A stretch of 64,000 nt of DNA from Myxococcus dinghuensis (GTDB lineage: Bacteria > Myxococcota > Myxococcia > Myxococcales > Myxococcaceae): assembly GCF_024198235.1 (NCBI RefSeq), contig NZ_JAKCFB010000007.1, positions 62,001 to 126,000 of the forward strand, written 5' to 3'. Positions 26,054 to 34,230 of the stretch are shown here, in pieces. The notes below the pieces were generated by a model, which was not told the origin of the DNA, searched no databases, and worked only from the letters and a program-made list of their open reading frames with translations. The first letter of the stretch is position 1, and each line of letters begins with the position of its first letter. Both the position numbers and the translations under genes were made by a program.

Positions 26054-26887
26054 GTGAAGACGCCGCGCACTCTCATTCGTTCCGTCGTTCCTTTGGCGCT
26101 CGGGCTGCTGATGGCCTGTGGGCCGACGCCGACCTCCATCACGCTCCAGCCGCTGGAGTCGAAGTTCCTGCGCACGCCCGGGCAGAACGTGAAGCTGGAC
26201 TACGTGGTCCTCGATGACGAGGGCAACCGCATGTCCGAGCCGAAGCTGCGCTGGACCAGCTCCGCGCCGGAGGTCGCGCTCGTCCAGGATGGAGTGGTGA
26301 CGGTGCGTCGGTCGGGGAAGACCGTCATCGGCGTGACGGGAGGCAAGGTGCGCGAGGCGCTGCCCCTGGACGTGGTCATCCTCAACTCGCTGGACGTGCG
26401 CGCCCCCGGGGCGGACTTCCTCGAGGTGGGGCGGACCATCAAGCTGCGCGTGGTGGCTCGCAACGAGCAGGGGGCCTCGCTCGCTGACGCGATGCCGGCC
26501 TTCACCTCGTCGGACGAGACGGTGGCGCGGGTGGAGGACGGGCAGTTGGTGGCGGTGCGCCCGGGCTCGGCGACCGTGAGCGCGACGCTGGGGCACCTGT
26601 CGCGACACATCGCCGTGCAGGTGGTCCCCGCGGACTTCGCGCGCCTGGGGCTCAACCTGACGCACCACCAGTTCCAGCGCCGGGGCCAGTCCGTGATGCT
26701 CCAGGCGCGGGCCTTCAACCGCAGTGGCGTCGTGCTCGACACGGTGCCGCTCGAATGGTTCTCCTCGGACGCGAACGTGGTCTCCGTGTCCCAGGATGGG
26801 CGGGTGACGGCGGTGGGGACCGGACGCGCCGTCGTCTCCGTCGTCGCCGGTCGTCGCCGCACCGCCGCGGAGTTCGTCGTTCCCTGA
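26054..26887 (+). CDS. Lipoprotein with three Ig-like (BIG2) domains
   Basis: 277 residues from a GTG start. The signal peptide ends in LLMAC, a lipobox, so it is probably a membrane-anchored lipoprotein. Three repeats of ~85 residues follow, each with the bacterial Ig-like (BIG2) signature: W/F-x-SS-D/A-x-x-V-A near the middle (WTSSAPEVALV, FTSSDETVARV, WFSSDANVVSV) and G-x-A/T-V near the end. Such domains are found in surface adhesins and cell-surface structural proteins. It converges on traB but has no clear link to it. Confidence 0.85.
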   Translation: MKTPRTLIRSVVPLALGLLMACGPTPTSITLQPLESKFLRTPGQNVKLDYVVLDDEGNRMSEPKLRWTSSAPEVALVQDGVVTVRRSGKTVIGVTGGKVREALPLDVVILNSLDVRAPGADFLEVGRTIKLRVVARNEQGASLADAMPAFTSSDETVARVEDGQLVAVRPGSATVSATLGHLSRHIAVQVVPADFARLGLNLTHHQFQRRGQSVMLQARAFNRSGVVLDTVPLEWFSSDANVVSVSQDGRVTAVGTGRAVVSVVAGRRRTAAEFVVP

Positions 26888-27013
26888 CGGGTGGGGCGTC
26901 GCCTCCTCGAGGCGGTGAGGCGCGTGCCGCCCGTGTGGGGCCTGGCGTGACGGCCCGGCTGCCCGGCGCAGGGCAGGGGCCGCTCCGTCCACGGTGGGTT
27001 TGAGCTGGGGTGG

Positions 27014-27050
27014 GCCCGGCTCGACCAGGGTGACCCCGTCGAGCCCGGGC
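27014..27050. terminator. Strong hairpin between the Ig-like lipoprotein gene and traB
   Basis: Arms at 27014-27025 and 27038-27050 pair over 12 positions with one bulged G, and the loop can extend the stem by ggg/ccc pairing. It lies between convergent genes, just past the traB stop codon. No clear T-tract. The likely end of the traAB transcript. Confidence 0.52.
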
Positions 27051-27056
27051 GTCGCT

Positions 27057-28697
27057 CTACGGCGTGGGGGCCGGGCTCCCGGTGTTGGGCCGGGAGACGG
27101 GCGCCTTCTGCGGCTTGGGGCGCTTGCCCTTCTTGTCCGTCGGCTCCTCGGGGCACGGCGGGCGGGGGCCCTCGCTGGGCGGCTGGATGGTGAACTCGAC
27201 GCGGCGGTTGAGGGCCATGCCCTCCTCCGTCGTGTTGTCGGACAGCGGCCGGCTGCGGCCGAAGCCCTGCGAGCACAGCCGCTCGGCGACCACGCCGCTC
27301 TCGACGAGGAAGCGCATGACGCTGGAGGCGCGGCGGCGCGACAGCTCGAGGTTGTACGCGTCGCTCGCGCGGGCGTCGGTGTGGCCCTCCACGAGGATGC
27401 GGTCGACCTCCTTGTTCTCGTTCATCACCCGCGCCACCTCCTCCAGGATGGGGAAGGACTCGGACAGGATGACGTCCTGGTCCGTGGCGAAGTTCACCTG
27501 CTCCAGGATGACGATCTTGTTCCCGTCGCGGCGCGCGAGCGGGCAGCCCTCGCGGCCGCGGCTGTTGGCCGGCTGGTCCGGGCACTTGTCGAGGCGGTCC
27601 ACCACGCCGTCGCCGTCGCGGTCGAAGTCCGGGCAGCCCGCGTTCTCCACGGGGCCGGGCACGTCCGGGCAGCGGTCGGTCACGCCGATGACGGAGTCGC
27701 CGTCGGGGTCGATGAGGGGCGCGGGCGGCGGGGGCGGCTCCGGGGGCTCCTTGAAGCGCTCCAGCGCCTCCCACTCGCGCGTCTTCGCGGGAATCCAGAT
27801 GATGGACGTGAAGAAGCTGAGCGTGGGCGAGGCGAGCGAGCAACCACAGCCCGCGCCGCCGCCGAAGGTGAACGTCAAGCCGGTGGAGCTGTACCAGCGC
27901 AGGCCGATGAGCAGCTCCGCGGGCACCTGACGCTCCTGGCCGGGGGCCTTCTTGAGGCCCACCGCGCCGTTGACCATGCCCAGGGCCATGACGCCGCTGC
28001 CGCGGAGGATGGGGACCTCCGCGCCCACGCCGAAGGGCATCATGTCGCCGAGCTGCACGTCGTCGAACACGCGGTCCGGCCGCTTCCAGAAGCCACCGTT
28101 GAGCGCGAGCAGGATGCCGTTGCCGAAGCGGTAGTCGACCACGAGGCCCGGGGCCCACGTCAGCTCGCCCTCACCCGCGAAGGCGTCCTGGGCGCCGGTG
28201 GGGAAGCTCACGTTGAGCGTCAGCGCGGCGCCGAAGCCCTTGCCCTCCGCGGGGCGGCGCAGGCCGGGGATGGCCACCTTGCCGGAGATGCGCAGGTCGC
28301 CGAGCACGAAGCTCTCCACGCTCCCCTCGGTGCCGATGACCTCCAGGTTCTGGCCGCCCTGCGCGAGGATGAGCGGCATGTCCACGCCGACCTCGGCCCA
28401 GTCGAACAGGCCGACCATGGCCATGACGTCGAGCTGGAGGCGGTTGCCGACGAGGCTGATCTTCTCCAGGTCACCGCCCTCGGGGATGAGGGTGAGCGGG
28501 TTGAGCGAGTAGCTGAAGTACGGCCCCGCGGCCACGGTGGCGTGCGAGAGCGGCCGGGACTGCGTCACGACCACGAGGTCCTGGGGACCGGCGGAGGGAC
28601 GGAACAGCTGCACGTCGAAGCGCGCGTCGGGCTGGGCGGCGGCGAGGGTGGACCATCCCAGCGCCGCGAGGAGGAGGGGCAGGCGGGAGGTCTTCAT
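27057..28697 (-). CDS. traB: Outer membrane exchange accessory protein TraB (OmpA-like)
   Basis: 546 residues. It has a signal peptide (MKTSRLPLLLAALGWSTLAAA), an N-terminal ~300-residue region with alternating strands typical of an outer-membrane barrel, then calcium-binding thrombospondin type 3 repeats (DPDGDSVIGVTDRCP, DFDRDGDGVVDRLDKCP). The C-terminus is an OmpA peptidoglycan-binding domain (VEGHTDARASDAYNLELSRR, RRVEF). In Myxococcus, TraB acts with TraA in fusion and exchange of outer-membrane proteins and lipids between kin cells. The ATG overlaps the traA stop by 4 bases, so the two are translationally coupled. The assignment rests on domain order plus the traA neighbour. Confidence 0.88.
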   Translation of the reverse strand: MKTSRLPLLLAALGWSTLAAAQPDARFDVQLFRPSAGPQDLVVVTQSRPLSHATVAAGPYFSYSLNPLTLIPEGGDLEKISLVGNRLQLDVMAMVGLFDWAEVGVDMPLILAQGGQNLEVIGTEGSVESFVLGDLRISGKVAIPGLRRPAEGKGFGAALTLNVSFPTGAQDAFAGEGELTWAPGLVVDYRFGNGILLALNGGFWKRPDRVFDDVQLGDMMPFGVGAEVPILRGSGVMALGMVNGAVGLKKAPGQERQVPAELLIGLRWYSSTGLTFTFGGGAGCGCSLASPTLSFFTSIIWIPAKTREWEALERFKEPPEPPPPPAPLIDPDGDSVIGVTDRCPDVPGPVENAGCPDFDRDGDGVVDRLDKCPDQPANSRGREGCPLARRDGNKIVILEQVNFATDQDVILSESFPILEEVARVMNENKEVDRILVEGHTDARASDAYNLELSRRRASSVMRFLVESGVVAERLCSQGFGRSRPLSDNTTEEGMALNRRVEFTIQPPSEGPRPPCPEEPTDKKGKRPKPQKAPVSRPNTGSPAPTP

Positions 28698-30877
28698 TGG
28701 ACGCGGCGGTGGGAGCGCAGGAGCAGGAGGCCGGCGGCGAGCAGGAAGAGCATGGCGGCGCTGCCCGCGGGCGTGGCGTCGGCGGTGGTGCCGCAGCAGA
28801 AGGCGCCGCCCTGTGGGTCGGTGCCGGGTTTGCGTCGACCACGTTCACACGCCTGGGTCTTCGCGGAGCAGTGCTGGACACCGAGGCAGTCCTCGCTGTC
28901 CGTGCAGGAGCTGGAGCAGGTGTTGGTGCCGAGGTCGCACGTGCCGCCGCAGGGGCAGTGGGCGTCGGCGAAGCACTGGACGCAGGACTCGCCGTTGCAG
29001 ACGAGCCCGTCATCGCAGGTCACCGCGCAGGCACCGGCGTTCTCGCAGGCGCGGGTGGTGGGGTTGCACTGGCCGCTGCCGCAGTCGTCGTTGTTGCGGC
29101 AGCCGACGCAGGCGCTGTTCTGCACGGAGCCGTCGGACAGGCAGAAGGGCGTGTCGCCCTCGCACGCGCCGCAGCGCGCGCCACAGTGCCGGTCGGTGGT
29201 GCACGAGCTGCACTCACCGCTGAGGCAGAACTGACCGTCGCCGCACTCGAGGTCGGTGCGGCACTGGACGCAGACCTCGCCGTCGAGGCAGTAGGGCCGC
29301 TCGCCGGGGCACTTCGAGCAGCCAGGGCCACAGGCATCCGCCGTGTTGCACTTGGGCAGCTCGGCCACGCAGCGGCCGTTGAGCGGATCGCACTTCTCGC
29401 CCGTGGCGCACTGGCTGTCGGTGGTGCACTCGACGCAGGAAGGGGAGGCGCCGGGCGTGAGGGCGGAGCACTGGGTGCCGTTGGGGCAGCAGTTGCAGGA
29501 GTTGCCCGCGCAGGCGTCGTTCGTGTTGCAGGGGACGCACTGGTGATTGGAGCAGGCCTTGCCGCGGGCGCACTGCTCGTCGACGTTGCACTCGACGCAG
29601 GTGTGCGTCTCGGGAGCGCAGGTCTGGCCATTGGGGCAGTGGGTGTCGTCGGTGCACTGGACGCAGGTGGAGGACTCCTCGTCGCAGGTCGCTCCCGGAC
29701 AGTCGGAGTCATCGTTGCAGCCGGTGCACTGGTTCGTCTCGAGGTCGCAGCGGCCGTTCTCCGGGCAGTCGGTGTCCTCGTTGCAACCGCGGCACATGTT
29801 GTCGGTCAGGTCGCAGCGGCCGTTGGGGCACTGCGAGTCCTCCGTGCACTGCACGCACTGGGTGTTGCCGTTGATGTTCGCGCAGTACGGCGTGGACTGA
29901 CCGCAAGGCGAGCAGGCCGAGCCGCAGAAGAGCGCGGAGTCGCAGGGCGCGCAGAGGGCGGCGGAGTTGCAGTGGTAGTACGAACCGCAGCCACCGTTGT
30001 TCGGTGCGTTGACGTTCGCGCGGCCGCACTGCTCACAGCGATTCGGATCCGTGGGGAAGGACGGCCGGCCGTTCTCCGTCTGGAAGAACTGCGCTGGCTG
30101 CAGCAGTTGGAAGCCCGAGCTGTAGAGGTTGATGATCGGCGGCTGATTGGCTGCGCGCTCGAAGTCGGAGAATGCGCCTACGTACATCGACATCTCTAGC
30201 GCGGCGTGCTCGCCCACCTCGGCATAGAGGATCTCGACGGCATACAGGCCCGGATTGGTGAACGTGACAGTATTCGTCGTTCGCCACGTCGGGAACCCCA
30301 ACTGAGGGGGGCGGTTGACGACCACATGCGCTTGCGAACGGTCGTAGATGACTAGGCTGACGGCATCATCAGCGTAGATGCCGAGGTGCAGCGCCTGGCC
30401 TGTCAGCGTGCTCGGTACATTCAGGTAGCCACGAAATCGCGAGACGAACGGCGTGAATGCATCGTTGTCGTTAATGACGTTGAAGCTGCATCCTCCCGTC
30501 GCACATCCAGGTGCATTGACCTGATTGACGAAGTCGCCATAGCTCAGCGTCCGTCCGTCGTTGAGGTTGTTCGAGATGTCGAACGGCGTTCGCAGGACCG
30601 TGGTGACACGATTCAGCTTGCTCGTGGGCTCTTCGATAAAACCATTGATGCCGTCGAGGAAGGTGCCACGTGTTTGAGGGTACTCGCTCGCGGAGCGCGT
30701 CCACACATTCGACGCGACACAGAGCCCCTGTCCGCTCTCACTCAGTGCGGGGGCGATGGGGGGGCCTGCGACGACGACGTCCGGCAGCTTCTGCTGGCCC
30801 AGAGCGGGGGATGCCGTGAGGCACACCGATAGGACGGCGAGCGCGGCACGCGCGATGCGGAACGAGGGGAGTTTCAA
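28694..30877 (-). CDS. traA: Outer membrane exchange receptor TraA, MYXO-CTERM protein
   Basis: About 727 residues from a TTG start (MKLPSFRIAR), chosen because it gives a clean signal peptide ending SPALG; the frame is open 246 bases further and the start is uncertain. Residues ~40-275 form a PA14-like lectin domain, the polymorphic part that sets recognition specificity in Myxococcus. From residue 281 come many Cys-rich repeats (patterns such as CVQCTEDSQCPNGRC). The end has FCCG, a hydrophobic segment and RSHRR, the MYXO-CTERM sorting signal for surface display. Like-like TraA binding between cells triggers outer-membrane fusion and exchange. Base composition over the PA14-like part is visibly lower in GC than in the flanks. 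Confidence 0.92.
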   Translation of the reverse strand: MKLPSFRIARAALAVLSVCLTASPALGQQKLPDVVVAGPPIAPALSESGQGLCVASNVWTRSASEYPQTRGTFLDGINGFIEEPTSKLNRVTTVLRTPFDISNNLNDGRTLSYGDFVNQVNAPGCATGGCSFNVINDNDAFTPFVSRFRGYLNVPSTLTGQALHLGIYADDAVSLVIYDRSQAHVVVNRPPQLGFPTWRTTNTVTFTNPGLYAVEILYAEVGEHAALEMSMYVGAFSDFERAANQPPIINLYSSGFQLLQPAQFFQTENGRPSFPTDPNRCEQCGRANVNAPNNGGCGSYYHCNSAALCAPCDSALFCGSACSPCGQSTPYCANINGNTQCVQCTEDSQCPNGRCDLTDNMCRGCNEDTDCPENGRCDLETNQCTGCNDDSDCPGATCDEESSTCVQCTDDTHCPNGQTCAPETHTCVECNVDEQCARGKACSNHQCVPCNTNDACAGNSCNCCPNGTQCSALTPGASPSCVECTTDSQCATGEKCDPLNGRCVAELPKCNTADACGPGCSKCPGERPYCLDGEVCVQCRTDLECGDGQFCLSGECSSCTTDRHCGARCGACEGDTPFCLSDGSVQNSACVGCRNNDDCGSGQCNPTTRACENAGACAVTCDDGLVCNGESCVQCFADAHCPCGGTCDLGTNTCSSSCTDSEDCLGVQHCSAKTQACERGRRKPGTDPQGGAFCCGTTADATPAGSAAMLFLLAAGLLLLRSHRRVQ

Positions 30878-31094
30878 GGCGGCCAAGCATCCTACATCCG
30901 TCTGACGAGGGCAATTCTCGGAACGCTGGGCATTCGCCGTATCCGGGACGACGTAACAGGTCATGTGCGCCATCGGGAGGGAGGTCCGGCACCGAGCCGA
31001 TTCAAATATCGGGAACAGCTCGAAAAACAGGCCACCGGGGCATGTAGGCCCGCGACATGTCGAGGTGTGGGTCACCGCGTCGTGACGGCGCGCA

Positions 31095-32168
31095 TCACGC
31101 CCGGCGACATGCCACGTCGCCATCCTGCGAGCGGATGAACGCCGTGGTCAGCTCGGAGCCCACCGCGGCGCACAGCACCTCGTAGGTCCGTCGCCGCGCT
31201 CCGCCGACGACCGACGGCTGGTGCGCGAGCGTCTCCGGATGCCGGACGAAGATGTTGTAGCCCACGATGCAGCCATCCGCGCGCAGCACGGTGATGCCGT
31301 CGGTCGCCATCATCCCGCGCAGCAACTGCCCGGTGGCGCGCACCGCGGTGGCGGCGGCGTCCGTCGGGTCCACGTGGTAGCGCTCCAGCAGGGCCACGGT
31401 GTCCAGCGGTCGCGGCAGGATGATGCCGTCGACGAACAGGCTCGAACCCGCGCGCTCCCGAGGCAGCACCGCGACCAGCGTCCCGTGTGAGCCTTGCATC
31501 ACCTCGAACAGCACGCGCCGGAAGAACCCGCGCGCACGCTCTCGCGCCGCCGAGGCCACGCCCTCCGTGATGGCCTCCGCCAGCTCGTTGAGCACCATCG
31601 GCGGCGACGCCGCCTCGACCCGCGCGCCCGACAGGTACACGTGCCGGCACAGGCCGCCCCCGGCCCGCAGCTCCAGCATGTTGTCCGCCAGTTGGAGCAC
31701 GCCGATGACGCCCGCCTGCGTCTCCTCGGTCTTGCGCAGCCGCTCCAGGGGGGACTCGGCGAGCGGGAAGGGGTCGGTGCGGAAGACGCCGTACGCGAAG
31801 CCCTCGGGCACGCGGAGGAAGTACAGGGCCCACCAGCGTCCCTGGCCCAGGGGCGCGCACTGCTTGAGCGCGCGCTGCACGGTGGCGCGTGTGCGCGGCC
31901 CGATGCCGATGGCGATGGGGTCGTGCCCGCCGAGCAGCCCGAGCATCTGCCCCAGGTCGTCCCCCACGAACGCCATGGGGAACAGGGGCGCGCCCTCCTC
32001 GCGATAGCGCGACAGCGTGACGATGAGCTCGCCGATGGAGTCCGCCGTCTGCGCGCACGTCATCCCGGCTTCGTCCAGGAACGTCCCGACAGCGTCGGTC
32101 AGCAGGTGGCGGAAGGAGAGGATGGGCGGTGGGCTGCCCGGGGCGCCGGAGTCCGAGCCGGTCGTCAT
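31095..32168 (-). CDS. DACNV-like sensor protein (diadenylate-cyclase fold)
   Basis: 357 residues from ATG 32168; ATG 32189 is an alternative. No signal peptide. The C-terminal ~130 residues resemble the DisA_N/diadenylate cyclase fold: TDGITVLRADGCIVGYNIFV stands where cyclases have the DGA motif, and GGARRRTYEV where they have GTRHRAA. The first motif is DGI and the second lacks the His, so synthesis of c-di-AMP is doubtful. The pattern fits the predicted sensor family DACNV. The N-terminal part is unrecognised. It sits between traA and a dynamin-like GTPase on the same strand. Confidence 0.65.
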   Translation of the reverse strand: MTTGSDSGAPGSPPPILSFRHLLTDAVGTFLDEAGMTCAQTADSIGELIVTLSRYREEGAPLFPMAFVGDDLGQMLGLLGGHDPIAIGIGPRTRATVQRALKQCAPLGQGRWWALYFLRVPEGFAYGVFRTDPFPLAESPLERLRKTEETQAGVIGVLQLADNMLELRAGGGLCRHVYLSGARVEAASPPMVLNELAEAITEGVASAARERARGFFRRVLFEVMQGSHGTLVAVLPRERAGSSLFVDGIILPRPLDTVALLERYHVDPTDAAATAVRATGQLLRGMMATDGITVLRADGCIVGYNIFVRHPETLAHQPSVVGGARRRTYEVLCAAVGSELTTAFIRSQDGDVACRRA

Positions 32169-32376
32169 GACTCGCCCAGCATGGCGCATCGGCGCCGGAC
32201 ACGCACGGCCGGAATGACACTCCGTCTATGCGTCCCAGTGCCTTCTCCCCTCAGTCCCGGTAGGGCCGGCGTTCGAACGTCCCCACCAGCCGAGGACGGC
32301 CCGTCACCTTCCGAGCACTCGTCTCGCCGCTCGGGGCGCCCCGCCACCAGACGGCGATGGCGTCGGGAGGTCCTCG

Positions 32377-34119
32377 TCAGGTGAGCGCGACGCGGGTGGC
32401 CTCCAGCCGCGTGGCCGTGCGGTTCCAGTCCTCGGCCAACCCGTCGAGGTGTCCCAGCACGTCGGCGAAGAACCGCCGCTCCAGGGCGTGGGAGAGGGTG
32501 GCGCCGTGGGCATCCGCCCACTTCCGGGTGACGCGGGCGCGGACCTGCGCGCCCAGCAGGTCCACGAAGCGCTCCATCAACGGCGTGGACAGCAGCGTGC
32601 CCGCCCACACCACCGCGTCGTGGCCGAAGCCCCCCGTGGCCACCGTGACCACCGCCGCCGCGCCCGACGGAACCGAATACACCAGCGTCGTCAACGCCTG
32701 GAGCAGCTCCTCCCGCATGCCGCCCTGGAGCTCCTCGGCCACCAGCTCGCGACAGTAGGCATACAGCGCCGCTCGGTCCGCCGCGTGCGCGTGGAGGGCG
32801 TCGAAGCCCAGCGGCTCCTCCAGCCGCGCCAGGGTCGCCGGCCCGAAGGCCTCCGCCAGCTTCTCTCGCGTCCGTGCATCCCCGCGCCACGCGGCCACCT
32901 CCGGAGCGAAGGCCTCCACCAGCCGGCGCACCCCATCCGTCAGCGTCGCGTCCACCGCCTGCACCGGCGTGTCCGCGCCCTGGGGCTCGGGGCCGGTGAA
33001 GGACTGGCGCACCTTGCGGCTCACGAAGGTGAGCGCCGTGGCCAGCCCGCGAAATGGCAGACGCACCCACTTGTGGAACGTGCTGCGCGCATCCAGCTCG
33101 TCGCGGAACGCATCGATGAGGATGTCCGCCGGCACGGCCTTGAGCGCCGCCGCGCCGCCCACGCCCGCCAGTTCGTGCCGCAGCCGCTGACGCAGTCGCT
33201 CGGGCTCACGCGCGGACCGGGTCGCCGCGCTCGCCACGGCCTCCAGCTCCGCGCGCGCGTCTGCGAGCGAGGCCTCCAGCGCGCGCGCCTTCAGCTCCCG
33301 TGCGTGCTCGGCCCGTCCCAGCAGCGCGTTCAACGGGGGCCGTCCATCGAGTGGCGCCGTGGACAAGGGGACGAGGCCGGCCTCCACGTCGGGCTGATGG
33401 GGCGCCAGATAGCGCGCGAGCGGCGGGTGCCCCACGTCCGCGGCGAGCTTGTCGAGGTGGCCCCGCGCCACCTCCTCGCGCGAGGCCTCGTTGTAGACGA
33501 GCAGGTACGGCCGACCGTGGCCCACGGCCGCGCGCAGGAAGTCCACCAGCGCCGCGTTCTGGTACGTCTGCCGGCTGACCACGAACACCAGCACGTCCAC
33601 GGTGACGAGCAGCGCCTCGGCGCGCTCGCGGTTCTCGCGGTACACGCTGTCGAAGTCCGGCGTGTCCATGACGAGCAGCCCGCGCGGCACCGCCTCCGCC
33701 AGCACCAGATACAGCCGCCCCGCGGGGCCCGGTTGGTCCACGGGCGCGTCGGCCCCGGGCGCCACCGGCACCGTGTCGTAGCGCCGCGTGAGGAACTCCC
33801 GCAGCGTCCCCGTCCAGGTCTCCGGGTGCGCGGCGGCCAGGCACTGCTTGGTGAGGCCCCCCTCGGGCCGCGCGGGCGACAACGGCGCGCCCACCAGCGC
33901 GTTGAAGAGTGTGGACTTGCCCACATTGTTCGGCCCGGCGATGGCCACCAGCAGGAGCGGCGCGTCGGCGGAGCCCAGACGTGGGAGCAGGTCGCGACGC
34001 AGGCGCTCGGCCAGTCGGCGGGCCATGTCCGCGTCCGCTGCCTCGGCGAAGCGCTCGGGGGCGGGGAGCGCGTCCAGGGCGGACGCGAGGGAGTCGCGCA
34101 GGGTGTACGGGTCTCTCAT
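32377..34119 (-). CDS. Dynamin-like large GTPase
   Basis: 580 residues from ATG 34119 (MRDPYTLRDSL). G1 is GPNNVGKS (62-69) and G3 DTPDFDS; G4 is weak (YNEAS in place of NKxD). A long helical stretch follows, with a basic segment near VRLPFRGLATALTFVSRKVR and a hydrophobic glycine-rich segment (SGAAAVVTVATGGFGHDAVVWAG) that may touch the membrane. The overall plan resembles the GTPase at 11606-13303, but sequence outside the G motifs differs. Bacterial relatives remodel membranes or act at division and envelope stress. It is the first gene on the strand that continues with the DACNV-like gene and traAB. Confidence 0.75.
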   Translation of the reverse strand: MRDPYTLRDSLASALDALPAPERFAEAADADMARRLAERLRRDLLPRLGSADAPLLLVAIAGPNNVGKSTLFNALVGAPLSPARPEGGLTKQCLAAAHPETWTGTLREFLTRRYDTVPVAPGADAPVDQPGPAGRLYLVLAEAVPRGLLVMDTPDFDSVYRENRERAEALLVTVDVLVFVVSRQTYQNAALVDFLRAAVGHGRPYLLVYNEASREEVARGHLDKLAADVGHPPLARYLAPHQPDVEAGLVPLSTAPLDGRPPLNALLGRAEHARELKARALEASLADARAELEAVASAATRSAREPERLRQRLRHELAGVGGAAALKAVPADILIDAFRDELDARSTFHKWVRLPFRGLATALTFVSRKVRQSFTGPEPQGADTPVQAVDATLTDGVRRLVEAFAPEVAAWRGDARTREKLAEAFGPATLARLEEPLGFDALHAHAADRAALYAYCRELVAEELQGGMREELLQALTTLVYSVPSGAAAVVTVATGGFGHDAVVWAGTLLSTPLMERFVDLLGAQVRARVTRKWADAHGATLSHALERRFFADVLGHLDGLAEDWNRTATRLEATRVALT

Positions 34120-34230
34120 CACCGGAGGTCCTCGCACACCACAGCATGCGCGGAGGCGGGTGCCCAGCGGCTTGAGTGCGCCGACGTCGGCGGGGGACAC
34201 AGGCCCGGGGGCGCGCTAGGGTGCCACCCC

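Noticed and set aside
31072-32220. Alternative minus-strand frame over the DACNV-like gene
   Set aside because: Its translation is Arg/Ala/Gly-rich with no family pattern, while the overlapping frame 31095-32168 gives a well-behaved protein.
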